Source: Aeromicrobium sp. CnD17-E (lineage in GTDB: Bacteria > Actinomycetota > Actinomycetes > Propionibacteriales > Nocardioidaceae). Taken from it: a stretch of DNA of 64,000 nt. Below the pieces are notes generated by a model. It did no database searches, was not told the DNA's origin, and saw nothing but the letters and a program-made list of their open reading frames with translations. Made by a program: the position numbers and the translations under genes. The DNA is taken from positions 1 to 64,000 of the forward strand of contig NZ_JAMXRU010000009.1 in assembly GCF_024124745.1 (NCBI RefSeq), read 5' to 3'. Shown here piece after piece: positions 54,642 to 63,355 of the stretch; position 1 is the first letter of the stretch, and each line of letters starts with the position of its first letter.

Positions 54642-55346
54642 GTGACCGCCCTCGACGTCCGCACCTCCTGGGACCGCCTCGCCGCGGCCCAGAAGGACGG
54701 TGCCGGCGTGCCCTTCTACATGCGGGTGGTCAACCGCAGGCTCGGCCGCGGGGTCGCGGCCCTCGCGCACCGCGTCGGTGCCACGCCCGACCAGGTCACC
54801 GCCGTGAGCGCGGGCCTCGTGGCCGCTGCCCTCGTGGTGCTGGTGGCAGCTGCGCCCACGCTCCTGTCGGCCGTGCTCGTGGTGGTGCTGCTGCAGGCCG
54901 CGTTCGCCTTCGACGCTGCCGACGGCCAGCTGGCCCGGCTGCGTGGCGGCGGGTCGCGGGCGGGGGAGTGGCTCGACCACACCGTGGACGCGGCCCGCAC
55001 CCTCGCCGTCCACCTCGTGGTGGCCGTGGCGCTCCTGCGGCACACCGACCTCGACCCCGCGTGGGCCCTGCTGCCGCTCGGCTACGCGTTCGTCGCGTCG
55101 GTGCGGTTCTTCGCGCAGATCCTGGCCGAGCAGCTCGTGCCCGACCGGGGCGCCCGTGCAGCGGCGGCCGGGCGCTGGTCGTCGGTGGTGCAGCTCCCCG
55201 CCGACGTCGGCGTGCAGAACCTGGTGTTCCTGCTGTGGCCGGTCACCCCCCTCTTCCTGCTCGGCTACGGCCTCCTGGCCGCGGCCAACCTGCTGCTGAT
55301 GGTCATGACGTTGCAGCGGCGCCTCCGGGCGCTGCGGACGCTGTGA
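54642..55346 (+). CDS. CDP-alcohol phosphatidyltransferase family membrane enzyme
   Basis: A 234-residue integral membrane enzyme with the CDP-alcohol phosphotransferase motif DAADGQLARL...GEWLDHTVD (D-x2-D-G-x2-A-R-x8-G-x3-D-x3-D) at about residues 89-113. About six membrane segments follow the usual plan. These enzymes displace CMP from a CDP-linked donor with an alcohol. Next to a cytidylyltransferase (61499) and polysaccharide genes, it may attach a polyol phosphate or make an inositol-phosphate lipid; substrates are unknown. The GTG starts the locus 10 bases after the preceding gene. Confidence 0.88.
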   Translation: MTALDVRTSWDRLAAAQKDGAGVPFYMRVVNRRLGRGVAALAHRVGATPDQVTAVSAGLVAAALVVLVAAAPTLLSAVLVVVLLQAAFAFDAADGQLARLRGGGSRAGEWLDHTVDAARTLAVHLVVAVALLRHTDLDPAWALLPLGYAFVASVRFFAQILAEQLVPDRGARAAAAGRWSSVVQLPADVGVQNLVFLLWPVTPLFLLGYGLLAAANLLLMVMTLQRRLRALRTL

Positions 55347-56662
55347 CCGGCCCGGCGGCCCCGCCCGTCGACGGACCGGCCGGCGCCGCACCGAGCAGCC
55401 TGCCCGACGCCGTCCGCGCGCCGCGGCTGCCGCCCGACCCGCTCCCTGCCTGGCCGCTGCTGACCATGCTCTGGGGCTTCCCCGTCATGTGGCTGCTCGG
55501 CGTCACCGTCGTGCCCGGGGCGGTCACCCTGGCGCTCGTGATGCTCGGGTTCCTGCTGACCCGCCGGTGCGCGATCTGGGTCCCCGGTGTCGGCGCGATC
55601 GTCGGGCTCTGCCTCTGGATGCTGGCCTCGTCGGTCATGATCGACACCGGCCCGCGTCTGCTCGGCTTCGCGTTCCGCCTCGCGATCATGGCCTTCGTCG
55701 CGATCGCCTTCGTCTACGCCCTCGCGGCGCGCACGCGGCTCACCCGGGCGAGGATCGTCGACGGACTGACGTTCCTGTGGTTCTTCGTCATCGTCGGCGG
55801 GCTGCTCGGCATGCTGCTGCCCGAGACCCGCCTCACGACACCGGTGGGGATGCTGCTGCCCGGGTCGATCGCCGAGAACTCCTACGTCCGCGACCTCTTC
55901 TTCCCGCCGTTCGCCGAGGTGCAGCACCCGTGGGGCGCCCCCGAGGCCTTCGTCCGCCCGTCCGCGCCGTTCCCGTACGCGAACAGCTGGGGGGTCGCGA
56001 TCCTCGTCCTCACCCCGGTCGCCCTGGCCTGCTTCCTCTCCACCCGGTCGCTGCTGCTGCGCGCCGCGATCCTCGTGGGCGCGGGCGTCATGGTCGTGCC
56101 GGCCATGGCGACGTCGAACCGCGGCATGTTCGCGGCCCTCGCGCTCGCCGGGGCCTACGTGCTCGTCCGGTACGCCCTGCGCGACCGGGCGGCACCCGTG
56201 CTCGCCCTCGCCGTGCTCGGGCTGCTCGCCGGCGCGGTGCTCCTGTGGCAGGGCCTCCTCACGCAGTTCGAGGTCCGGCAGGAGTACGGCCAGTCCAACG
56301 GTGCCCGGTTCACCCTGTACGCCGAGACCGTCCAGCGGACGCTGCAGTCCCCGCTGCTCGGCTACGGAGCACCCAGGCCGTCGGCCGAGCAGGCGCTCTC
56401 GGTCGGCACCCAGGGGTACGTGTGGACCCTCATGTTCAGCTTCGGCTTCGTGGGGCTCGGCCTGTTCCTGCTGTTCCTCTGGGGCTCGACGTGGCGCACC
56501 CGCACCTGCCGCGACGACGTCGACGTGGCCCTGCACGCCACGCTCGTCGTCTCGAGCCTGGCGATCGTGGTCTACGGCCTCGACATCGTGCAGCTGCTCG
56601 CGATCGCCCTCGTCGCAGCCGTCCTCCTGCGCCGGCGCTACGGTCTCGACGCCGATGACTGA
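55343..56662 (+). CDS. O-antigen polymerase/ligase-like (Wzy) membrane protein
   Basis: A 439-residue polytopic protein with about ten hydrophobic segments and one large extracytoplasmic loop (about 175-225, NSYVRDLFFPPFAEVQHPWG) before SAPFPYANSWG. MATSNRGMFAAL (a T/S-RG motif) and LLGYGAPRPSAEQ resemble the Wzy_C/WaaL domain. It probably polymerises or ligates undecaprenyl-linked oligosaccharide repeats outside the membrane. GTGA coupling with the upstream gene. Confidence 0.8.
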   Translation: MTGPAAPPVDGPAGAAPSSLPDAVRAPRLPPDPLPAWPLLTMLWGFPVMWLLGVTVVPGAVTLALVMLGFLLTRRCAIWVPGVGAIVGLCLWMLASSVMIDTGPRLLGFAFRLAIMAFVAIAFVYALAARTRLTRARIVDGLTFLWFFVIVGGLLGMLLPETRLTTPVGMLLPGSIAENSYVRDLFFPPFAEVQHPWGAPEAFVRPSAPFPYANSWGVAILVLTPVALACFLSTRSLLLRAAILVGAGVMVVPAMATSNRGMFAALALAGAYVLVRYALRDRAAPVLALAVLGLLAGAVLLWQGLLTQFEVRQEYGQSNGARFTLYAETVQRTLQSPLLGYGAPRPSAEQALSVGTQGYVWTLMFSFGFVGLGLFLLFLWGSTWRTRTCRDDVDVALHATLVVSSLAIVVYGLDIVQLLAIALVAAVLLRRRYGLDADD

Positions 56663-58151
56663 GCCGATCGCCGGCCGGTCCGCGACAGGGCTCGCCCCGG
56701 TGCGTGCGCGGTCCGGGCTCGGCGCCGCAGCCGTCGCCAACCTGGTCGGCGGTGCGCTGGGCGCCGTCGTGAACCTCGTGCTCGCCGCCCTCGTCGGCCG
56801 ACACCTCGGCGTCGAGGGGTCGGGCGTGTACTTCCTGGTGGTCGCGGTGTTCGTCGTCGTGGCCAACACGGCCGAGCTCGGCGCCGACACCGGACTCGTC
56901 CGGTTCGTCGCGGCGACCCGGGCCCGGGGCCGACCGGAGGACACCGGCTGGGTCGTACGCACCGCCGTCGGACCCGTGCTGGTGGGCGGTGGGCTCGTCG
57001 TGCTGGTGGGGGTCCCCCTCGCGCTCGCGACCGCACCCGACGGCCTCGCCCCCGCGGTGGTCGTCGCCGCCGTCCCGCTCGCCGTCCTGGCCTCGCTGAC
57101 GGCCCTCGCCCTCGGCGTCTCCCGCGGTGCCGGCGACACGCTGACCTACCCGCTGCTGCAGAACGTCCTGCTGCCCGCCGGGCGCGTGGTCGCGGTCGGG
57201 GTGGCCGTGCTGGCCGGCTGGGGGGTCAGCGAGGTCGTCGCGGCCTGGTTGCTGCCCGTGCCGCTCGTGCTCGTGGTCGCCGTCGCGCTCGCCCTGCGGC
57301 ACGTGCCACGGAGGCCGACGCCGCGGCGCGGCTACCCGGGCTTCTGGGGGTTCAGCGCGGCACGGGGCGCGACGGCGTGCGTCGAGGTCGTCCTCGAGTG
57401 GGCCGACGTCGTGGTCGTCGGCGTCCTCGCGTCGCCGGCCGAGGCGGGCGTGTACGCCGTGGTCACGCGCTGCGCCCGTGCGGGCGAGGTCGTGCAGCAG
57501 GCGGCGCGCATCGCGGTCGGACCGGCGATCAGCAGCGCGTCGGCGCGCGGCGACACCGCGCTCGTCGGGCGCCTGTACGGCGTCGTGACCGCCGCCATGG
57601 TGTGGGCGGCCTGGCCGTTCTACGCCGTGCTGGCGGTGTTCGCCGAGCCCGTGCTCTCGATCTTCGGCCCCGACTTCACCGCGGGCGCGACGTCGCTGCG
57701 CGTCCTGGCGGTCGCGATGGCGGTGGCCACCGCCGCCGGCGCCGTCCAGAGCGTGCTGCTCATGGCCGGGCGCAGCAGCTGGCAGCTCGCCGACAAGACC
57801 GGGGCGCTCGTGCTCGACCTCGTCCTGCTGGCGCTGCTCGTCCCGCAGTGGGGCATCGAGGGCGCGGCCGTCGCCTGGGCGGTGACCATCGTCGTCGACA
57901 CCCTCGTCGTGGGCTACCAGGTGCAGGTGCTGATGGGCGTGCGTCCGCCCTGGCGACCCATCCTGTGGGCGGCGGCCCTGCCCGTCGTCCTCGTCCTCGT
58001 CCCGAGCGCGGTCGCGCTGCTGCTGTGGGGCACGTCGTGGACGGTGGCCGTCGCCACGACCGCCGTGGTCGCGCTCGTCCACGTCGTCGTGGGGGTCGCG
58101 GCGCGCGAGCGGCTCGGCCTCGTCGCCCTCGCCCGGCTCCGAGCCGTCTGA
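56655..58151 (+). CDS. Polysaccharide flippase, Wzx/MATE-like
   Basis: A 498-residue protein with about twelve to fourteen membrane segments, opening GLGAAAVANLVGGALGAVVN and containing GVYFLVVAVFVVVANTAELG, a typical oligosaccharide flippase N-terminus (MOP superfamily). It should move lipid-linked repeat units across the membrane to the Wzy-like enzyme encoded just before. The ATG overlaps the wzy-like stop by eight bases. A short hairpin follows its stop. Confidence 0.85.
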   Translation: MTEPIAGRSATGLAPVRARSGLGAAAVANLVGGALGAVVNLVLAALVGRHLGVEGSGVYFLVVAVFVVVANTAELGADTGLVRFVAATRARGRPEDTGWVVRTAVGPVLVGGGLVVLVGVPLALATAPDGLAPAVVVAAVPLAVLASLTALALGVSRGAGDTLTYPLLQNVLLPAGRVVAVGVAVLAGWGVSEVVAAWLLPVPLVLVVAVALALRHVPRRPTPRRGYPGFWGFSAARGATACVEVVLEWADVVVVGVLASPAEAGVYAVVTRCARAGEVVQQAARIAVGPAISSASARGDTALVGRLYGVVTAAMVWAAWPFYAVLAVFAEPVLSIFGPDFTAGATSLRVLAVAMAVATAAGAVQSVLLMAGRSSWQLADKTGALVLDLVLLALLVPQWGIEGAAVAWAVTIVVDTLVVGYQVQVLMGVRPPWRPILWAAALPVVLVLVPSAVALLLWGTSWTVAVATTAVVALVHVVVGVAARERLGLVALARLRAV

Positions 58152-58160
58152 GGCCACCCC

Positions 58161-58182
58161 GCGCTGCCGGCTCCGCCGGCGC
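58161..58182. terminator. Hairpin between convergent flippase and chain-length genes
   Basis: GCGCTGCCGGC and GCCGGCGC pair with one bulged T around loop TCC in the 34-base gap between the two convergent genes. It could stop transcription from either side. No U-run. Confidence 0.45.
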
Positions 58183-58185
58183 TCC

Positions 58186-59430
58186 TCAGCGACGCGGGAG
58201 CAGGACCGTGAGGGCGACGTCGACGCCCTGCACGGCCAGCAGGCTGCGCACGCGACGTGCCGCGACCGCGTCGTCGTCGACCGACCGCGCCATCACCACG
58301 TGGTCGACACGGGTGCCGAGGGTGGCGACGAGGGCGTCGGAGGCCAGCGCGGAGGAGTCGATGACGACGAGCTCGCCCGCCCAGGTCGCCTTCTTGCGGT
58401 CCGTCGGCCAACCCCGGGCGATCTTGCTCTCGAGCAGGGCCGACGCGTCGACGTGCCGCACCGGCAGGCCGCGGCGTCGCAGTGCCTCGGCGAGGCCCGC
58501 TCCCGACTCGGTGCCGACGGACCCGTCGACGAGCAGGGTCACGGGCCCGTCGGCCGGGGCGGTCGCCGGGAGGTCGAGCATGAGGGCGGCGACGTCCCAG
58601 GTGTCCTGCGGGCTGGCGTCGGCCGTGCCGTCCAGCACCGCCGAGCCCTGCCCCGACCCGAGGTCCTGCGGGCCGGCGATGATGCCGGGGTCGGGCGCCC
58701 GGTCCCTGCGGGTCAGCGCCACCGGGACGGCGACGAGGAGACCGAGCGCGAGGCCGGCCACCCCGAGAGGCAGCACGCCCAGCGACGACGGCGCGGACGG
58801 GGTGGCCGGTGCACCGAGCACCCGGCCCGGTGACGTGTCGACCGTGGCCAGCTCCGCGGCGCGGGTGCCCAGCGTCTTCGCCTCGGTGAGGATCGACTCG
58901 CGGGCGGGGGAGTCGTCCGGGTAGCGGTCCGCCGAGTCCTCGAGCATGTCGATGCGGTCCCAGGTGGCCTCCTGCAGCTCCTGCACCGTCTTCGCCGCGG
59001 CCTCGCCGCGCACGGTGAGGAACGCCTCGGCCACCGCGCTCGACCCGGCCGCTGCGGCGCGCGGCGACGACGCCGTGTAGGCGATGTCGAGGACGGCCGT
59101 GTCGGGCGGGTTCGTCACCGACACCCCGCTCCTCAGCGCGCCCGCCGACGTGTCGAGGTCGTCGGCAGCGGCCGACAGCACGTCGCCGGACGTGACGAGC
59201 TGGGCGTCGGTGGCGACGTCGAGCGTCGGGCTCGACCCGCTGGAGGGGCTGACGTCGACCGGCGCGACCCGCACCGACGTGGTGGCCGTGTAGGTGACGG
59301 GGAGGAGCACCCAGGCGAGCACGCCGAGCAGGAGGCCCACCACGGCACCCAGCGCGAGCACGCGCCAGCGACGGCGCAGGGTGCCGGCGAGCTCGCTGAG
59401 CTGGGCGGGCTGGGGTGGTGCGGACTGCAT
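58186..59430 (-). CDS. Wzz-type chain-length protein with degenerate tyrosine-kinase domain
   Basis: A 414-residue protein. It has a Wzz N-terminus: LSELAGTLRRRWRVLALGAV then a first membrane helix, periplasmic-type YTATTSVRVAPVDVSPSSG and helices to about 200, and a second helix (VLPLGVAGLALGLLVAVPVA). The cytoplasmic C-terminus (about 275-414) follows the BY-kinase fold (TLLVDGSVGTESGAGLAEAL, ELVVIDSSALASD) but has no Walker A lysine and no Tyr cluster. It probably sets polymer length without kinase activity. GAGGAG lies seven bases before the ATG at 59430. It is opposite in strand to the rest of the locus. Confidence 0.8.
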   Translation of the reverse strand: MQSAPPQPAQLSELAGTLRRRWRVLALGAVVGLLLGVLAWVLLPVTYTATTSVRVAPVDVSPSSGSSPTLDVATDAQLVTSGDVLSAAADDLDTSAGALRSGVSVTNPPDTAVLDIAYTASSPRAAAAGSSAVAEAFLTVRGEAAAKTVQELQEATWDRIDMLEDSADRYPDDSPARESILTEAKTLGTRAAELATVDTSPGRVLGAPATPSAPSSLGVLPLGVAGLALGLLVAVPVALTRRDRAPDPGIIAGPQDLGSGQGSAVLDGTADASPQDTWDVAALMLDLPATAPADGPVTLLVDGSVGTESGAGLAEALRRRGLPVRHVDASALLESKIARGWPTDRKKATWAGELVVIDSSALASDALVATLGTRVDHVVMARSVDDDAVAARRVRSLLAVQGVDVALTVLLPRR

Positions 59431-59527
59431 GCAGGAGCTCCTCGGGTGCGGGACGTCATGCACTGGGAGCGACGACGGCCTCGTTCATGACGCCGCGAGG
59501 CGGCGTCCGTGCCTGTGAGTTGGGCCA

Positions 59528-59555
59528 TTGACCCGCTGTCTCACCCGGTTACTAT
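59528..59555 (+). promoter_or_regulatory. Promoter upstream of the ECF sigma gene
   Basis: TTGACC (59528-59533), a 16-bp spacer and TACTAT (59550-59555) lie 96 bases before the sigma gene. The hexamers match the rplM promoter type, so this looks like the housekeeping sigma rather than an ECF autoregulatory promoter. The 221-base gap between the divergent genes holds nothing else I recognise. Confidence 0.5.
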
Positions 59556-59651
59556 GGCCGAGCTGCAACTGCCTGTGTCACGAATGCGGGCAGCCCGGCT
59601 GGAGACCGTCACCACGGTGGAGGGCTGGGAACGATCCAGGGGAAAGTTCAG

Positions 59652-60440
59652 ATGTCCATCGATGAATCGCGCATGCCTGCGCGCACGACCGGCGTAGAGC
59701 TGGACGACGCGCACCTGCTGTCCCTCGCGCGGGACGGCGACGACGACGCCTACGCCGAGCTGTTCCGCCGGTACCGGCCCGTCGCCCTGCGCCTCGCGCG
59801 GCGCCTCGGCGCCCCGAGCGAGGCCGAGGACACCGTCTCCGAGGCCTTCGCCCAGGTGCTCGGCCAGCTCCGTCGAGGTCTCGGTCCCGACCGGGCCTTC
59901 CGCGCGTACGTGCTGACCTCGGTGCGGCACGAGGCCGCTCGGCGCGGGCGGCTGCGGCAGCGCGTCCAGCCGACCGACGACCTCGCGACGATCGACACCG
60001 CGGTGCCGTTCGGCCACGGGCAGCTCGACACCTTCGAGCGCGACCTCGTCCGCTCGGCGTTCGCGTCGCTGCCCGAGCGTTGGCGCACCGTGCTCTGGTA
60101 CCTCGACGTCGAAGGACTCAAGCCGCACGAGGTCAGCGACCGGCTCGGTCTCACGGCCAACGGCGTCTCCGCGCTCGTCTACCGCGCCCGGGCCGGGCTC
60201 CGCGAGGCGTACCTCGCCCAGCACGTCGCCGCCGACGGTGTCGAGGCCAGCGACGAGTGCCGTCAGCTGCGCCCCCGACTCGCCTCGCTCGTGCGGCGCA
60301 CCGTCGGCATGCGCGAGCAGAAGCGCATCCACGTGCACCTCGAGGCCTGCCCGTCCTGCATGGCCAGCTACCTCGAGCTCGAGGACGTCAACGCCCGCGT
60401 CGTCGCCCCGCAGCAGGCCGTCGCCGGCGTCCGCGCCTGA
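59652..60440 (+). CDS. ECF sigma factor with fused C-terminal anti-sigma-type zinc motif
   Basis: A 262-residue sigma-70-family protein. Region 2 is at about 25-100 (DDAYAELFRRYRPVALRLAR, PSEAEDTVSEAFAQVL) and region 4 at about 130-190 (SLPERWRTVLWYLDVEGLKP, LGLTANGVSALVYRARAGLR). The extra C-terminus has Cys203, His229, Cys233 and Cys236, a C-x25-H-x3-C-x2-C pattern identical to zinc anti-sigma (zf-HC2) domains, but without a membrane helix. The sigma factor may carry its own inhibitory or redox-sensing domain. It lies between polysaccharide genes and may control them. Confidence 0.88.
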   Translation: MSIDESRMPARTTGVELDDAHLLSLARDGDDDAYAELFRRYRPVALRLARRLGAPSEAEDTVSEAFAQVLGQLRRGLGPDRAFRAYVLTSVRHEAARRGRLRQRVQPTDDLATIDTAVPFGHGQLDTFERDLVRSAFASLPERWRTVLWYLDVEGLKPHEVSDRLGLTANGVSALVYRARAGLREAYLAQHVAADGVEASDECRQLRPRLASLVRRTVGMREQKRIHVHLEACPSCMASYLELEDVNARVVAPQQAVAGVRA

Positions 60441-60457
60441 CGTCCGCAGGCCGCCGG

Positions 60458-61381
60458 GTGCGTCGCAGGGTCCTGCTCGTCGTCGTGGGGGTCGCCGTCG
60501 TGGCGGGTCTCCTCGTGACGGTGCGGCTGGTCGTGCGGGGAGGCGACCGCGCCGACGGACCGAGCGCCGACGCGGTGCCGTGCCGGGCCGGTGACGTCGA
60601 CCGACTCGACCTCTCCGACCCGGCCCAGGGTCGGCTCGCGTGGCACGACGAGTTCTCCGGCGCCCGCGTCGACCCCGGCCGCTGGACGGTCCGCGACGAC
60701 ACGACGCTGTCCTTCGACCAGGCCCGCATCCGGGCCGACGCCGTCGAGGTGCGCGGCGGGCGCCTGCGCATCACCGCGCGCGCCGACCCGGCCGGCGACG
60801 CCTCCGGCGAGCGTCCCGTCACCACCGGCTACCTCGACACGATCGGCCACTTCGCCCAGCAGCACGGACGGTGGGAGGTGCGGGCCCGGCTCCCCGTCGA
60901 GCCCGGCCGCTCGCGGGCGCTCTGGCCGGCCTTCTGGCTGCGGGCCTCCGACCTGCCCGGCGAGATCGACGTCGTCGAGGCGTGGGGCACCCCCACCTCC
61001 CGCCAGCGCACCGCGATGGCCGAGCAGTACGCCTGGACCGTCCACGAGGACACCACCGCACCACCCGGGTACCGGCGGGTCGGCGGCTGGGGACGGGCCG
61101 CGGAGCCGCTCGCCGACGGCTTCCACACCTACGCCGTCGACTGGACGCCCGGCTGCCTGCGGTTCTCGCTCGACGGTCGCACGACCGGGTTCGTCGACCT
61201 CGACCGCGAGCCCCGCCTGCGCCGAGCACTGGACGGTCCGGTCGACATCCGGCTCAACCTGCAGGTCGGCAGCAGCTACTGGGGGCGCCTCGATCCCGAC
61301 CGTCCGAGCACCACCCGGCTGCCGGCGACCTTCGAGATCGACCACGTCCGGGTCTTCCGCCCTCGACTTTCCCGGGACTGA
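60458..61381 (+). CDS. Membrane-anchored GH16-family glycoside hydrolase
   Basis: A 307-residue protein with an N-terminal Arg-rich stretch and one membrane helix (VLLVVVGVAVVAGLLVTVRL), then a GH16 domain. The catalytic motif is GEIDVVEAWG (E-x-D-x-x-E, nucleophile and acid/base). AWHDEFSGARVDPGRW at the start and INLQVGSSYWG-like NLQVGSSYWGRLDPDRPSTT at the end fit bacterial beta-glucanases and transglycosylases. It would face the outside and may trim or remodel the exopolysaccharide. The GTG start at 60458 is the best candidate; the ribosome-binding site is weak. Confidence 0.85.
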   Translation: MRRRVLLVVVGVAVVAGLLVTVRLVVRGGDRADGPSADAVPCRAGDVDRLDLSDPAQGRLAWHDEFSGARVDPGRWTVRDDTTLSFDQARIRADAVEVRGGRLRITARADPAGDASGERPVTTGYLDTIGHFAQQHGRWEVRARLPVEPGRSRALWPAFWLRASDLPGEIDVVEAWGTPTSRQRTAMAEQYAWTVHEDTTAPPGYRRVGGWGRAAEPLADGFHTYAVDWTPGCLRFSLDGRTTGFVDLDREPRLRRALDGPVDIRLNLQVGSSYWGRLDPDRPSTTRLPATFEIDHVRVFRPRLSRD

Positions 61382-61498
61382 AGTCCTGACTTCGCGTTCG
61401 TGACCTGAGACACGCCCGATTCGGCCTCGTCCTGCGTCACGCGTCCACGCTCCTCCGCTCTCCAGGCATGCACGAACGTCCAGGGGATCGGAGAACCG

Positions 61499-61948
61499 GT
61501 GAGCATCACGCGCACGACCTACGGGGTGGGATACGCCAGCGGCGTGTTCGACATGTTCCACGTCGGCCACCTCAACCTGCTGCGCCGGGCACGGCACCGG
61601 TGCCGCCACCTCGTGGTCGGGGTCGCGAGCGACGAGTACGTCGAGATCCTCAAGGGTCGCCAGCCCGTCGTCCCGTGCGACGAGCGCATCGACATCATCT
61701 CCGCGCTCGGCATCGTCGACGAGGTGGTCATCGACCGCTCCGAGGACAAGCGCATGGTGTGGGAGCAGCGGCCCTTCGACGTGATCTTCAAGGGCGACGA
61801 CTGGCAGGGCACCCCCAAGGGCTACCGGCTCGAGCGCACGATGGGCGAGATCGGCGTCGACGTCGTCTACTACCCGTACACGCGGCAGACGTCGAGCACC
61901 ATGCTGCGTGCCCACCTCACCGGTGCCGAGCTGGAGGGGCTCGCGTGA
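61499..61948 (+). CDS. Glycerol-3-phosphate cytidylyltransferase-like nucleotidyltransferase
   Basis: A 149-residue nucleotidyltransferase with the HxGH motif in GVFDMFHVGHLNLLRRAR at about residues 15-32 and the TSST (ISTT-type) motif in TRQTSSTMLRAHL. GDDWQGTPK (substrate loop) is closest to TagD/GCT, which forms CDP-glycerol. Related enzymes use ethanolamine phosphate or heptose phosphate. In this locus it would supply a CDP-linked polyol for wall or capsule decoration. The stop overlaps the GT2 start (GTGA). Confidence 0.85.
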   Translation: MSITRTTYGVGYASGVFDMFHVGHLNLLRRARHRCRHLVVGVASDEYVEILKGRQPVVPCDERIDIISALGIVDEVVIDRSEDKRMVWEQRPFDVIFKGDDWQGTPKGYRLERTMGEIGVDVVYYPYTRQTSSTMLRAHLTGAELEGLA

Positions 61949-62904
61949 GCGTCGACAGCGCGGTCGAGGTTGTCGGCACCGCCACGACCCCGTACGCGCC
62001 GCCCGTCACCGTCGTCGTGCCCACCCACGACCGTCCGACCCTCATGGCCGAGGCCGTCCGCAGCGTCCTGCTGCAGGAGTACGCCGGGCCGGTCGAGGTC
62101 GTCGTGGTCTTCGACGCCTGCGAGCCGGTGCTGCCCGACGTCGCGCTGCTGCCGGGCCAGAGCCTGCGCGCCGTGGTCAACGACCGCGTCCGCGGCCTCG
62201 CCGGCGCCCGCAACACCGGCATCCTGGCCGCCAGCCACCCGTTCGTCGCCTTCCTGGACGACGACGACACCTGGCTGCCGGGCAAGCTCGCCGCCCAGAT
62301 GCCGCTCTTCCGCGACCACCCGGAGGCGCGGCTGGTGGCCACCGCGATGCAGGTCGACGACGGCGAGCGCCTCACCGACCGGCTCGTCCCCGCCGACGTC
62401 GTCTCCCACGCCGAGCTCGTGCGCGAGCGGTTCGGGGGCCTGCACTCCAGCAGCTTCGTGTTCCGGCGCGACGCGCTCGTCGACGAGATCGGCATGATCG
62501 ACGAGGACCTCCCGCGCGGCTACGCCGAGGACACCGACGTGCTCCTGGCGGCCTCGCGGCTCGCGCCAGTGCGGCTCGTGAACGAGCCCCTCGTGCGGGT
62601 GCGCTGGCAGGGGCAGTCCTACTTCTTCGGGCGCTGGGCCGACTACGCCGCCGCGCTCACCTACCTCCTCCACAAGCACCCGCAGTTCGCCGACGACGAC
62701 GCCGCGCACGCGCGGATGCTCTCGCAGATCGCGTTCGGCGAGGTCTCCTCCGGCCAGCGTCGGGCGGGTCGCCGGCACGCCCGGCAGGCCCTGACGCTGC
62801 GACCCACCACCCTGCGCGCCTGGCTGGCGCTCGCCGTCGGTCTGCGTCTGCTGACGCCCGGCGCCGTCGTCACCGTCGCGCGACGCTTCGGAAAGGGCAT
62901 CTGA
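61945..62904 (+). CDS. Family 2 glycosyltransferase
   Basis: A 319-residue GT-A enzyme: VTVVVPTHDRPTLMAEAVRS at the N-terminus, GLAGARNTGILAASHPFVAF and the metal/donor motif FLDDDDTWLPGK. SSFVFRRDALVDEIGMIDED precedes EDTDVLLAASR, the acceptor side. The C-terminal about 60 residues are Arg-rich with a hydrophobic end, suggesting membrane contact. Sugar donor and acceptor are not known. GTGA overlap with the cytidylyltransferase gene. Confidence 0.88.
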   Translation: MSVDSAVEVVGTATTPYAPPVTVVVPTHDRPTLMAEAVRSVLLQEYAGPVEVVVVFDACEPVLPDVALLPGQSLRAVVNDRVRGLAGARNTGILAASHPFVAFLDDDDTWLPGKLAAQMPLFRDHPEARLVATAMQVDDGERLTDRLVPADVVSHAELVRERFGGLHSSSFVFRRDALVDEIGMIDEDLPRGYAEDTDVLLAASRLAPVRLVNEPLVRVRWQGQSYFFGRWADYAAALTYLLHKHPQFADDDAAHARMLSQIAFGEVSSGQRRAGRRHARQALTLRPTTLRAWLALAVGLRLLTPGAVVTVARRFGKGI

Positions 62905-62905
62905 C

Positions 62906-63355
62906 ATGCGCATCCTCATCGCCTGCTCCTCCGGCGGACACCTCGCGCAGGCCCTCGCCCTCGAGCCCTGGTGGGGCGAGCACGAGCGCCTCTGGGTCAC
63001 CGGGCCCACCGAGGACGCCCGGCTGAAGCTGCGCGACGAGCGCGTCATCGAGTGCGCGTGGCCGACGCAGCGCAACCTGCCGAACCTGGCCCGCAACATG
63101 GTGCTGGCCCGCCGGGTCATCGACGAGTGGCGTCCCGACGTGGTCTTCAGCACCGGCGCCGCCGTCGCCGTGCCGTTCCTGCGCCAGGCGCGCCGGGTCG
63201 GCGCCCGGTCGATCTTCCTGGAGACGATCGACCGCATCGACAAGCCGTCGCTGACCGGCCGGCTGGTGTACCCCTTCGTCGACGAGTACCTGACGCAGTG
63301 GGACCAGCTCACCGAGAAGCTGCCGCGCGCGCAGACCGTCGGCCTGGTGCTGTGA
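62906..63355 (+). CDS. Alg14-like/Cps14F-type glycosyltransferase subunit
   Basis: A 149-residue protein of the Alg14/PssD/Cps14F group: ILIACSSGGHLAQALAL with the SGGH motif, RPDVVFSTGAAVAVPFLRQA and ETIDRIDKPSLTGRLVYP. Alg14-type proteins recruit the separate catalytic Alg13-type half to the membrane and bind the lipid-linked acceptor. Its N-terminus lacks a long membrane anchor. The next gene is the Alg13-type partner, coupled by a four-base overlap (GTGA). Confidence 0.87.
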   Translation: MRILIACSSGGHLAQALALEPWWGEHERLWVTGPTEDARLKLRDERVIECAWPTQRNLPNLARNMVLARRVIDEWRPDVVFSTGAAVAVPFLRQARRVGARSIFLETIDRIDKPSLTGRLVYPFVDEYLTQWDQLTEKLPRAQTVGLVL

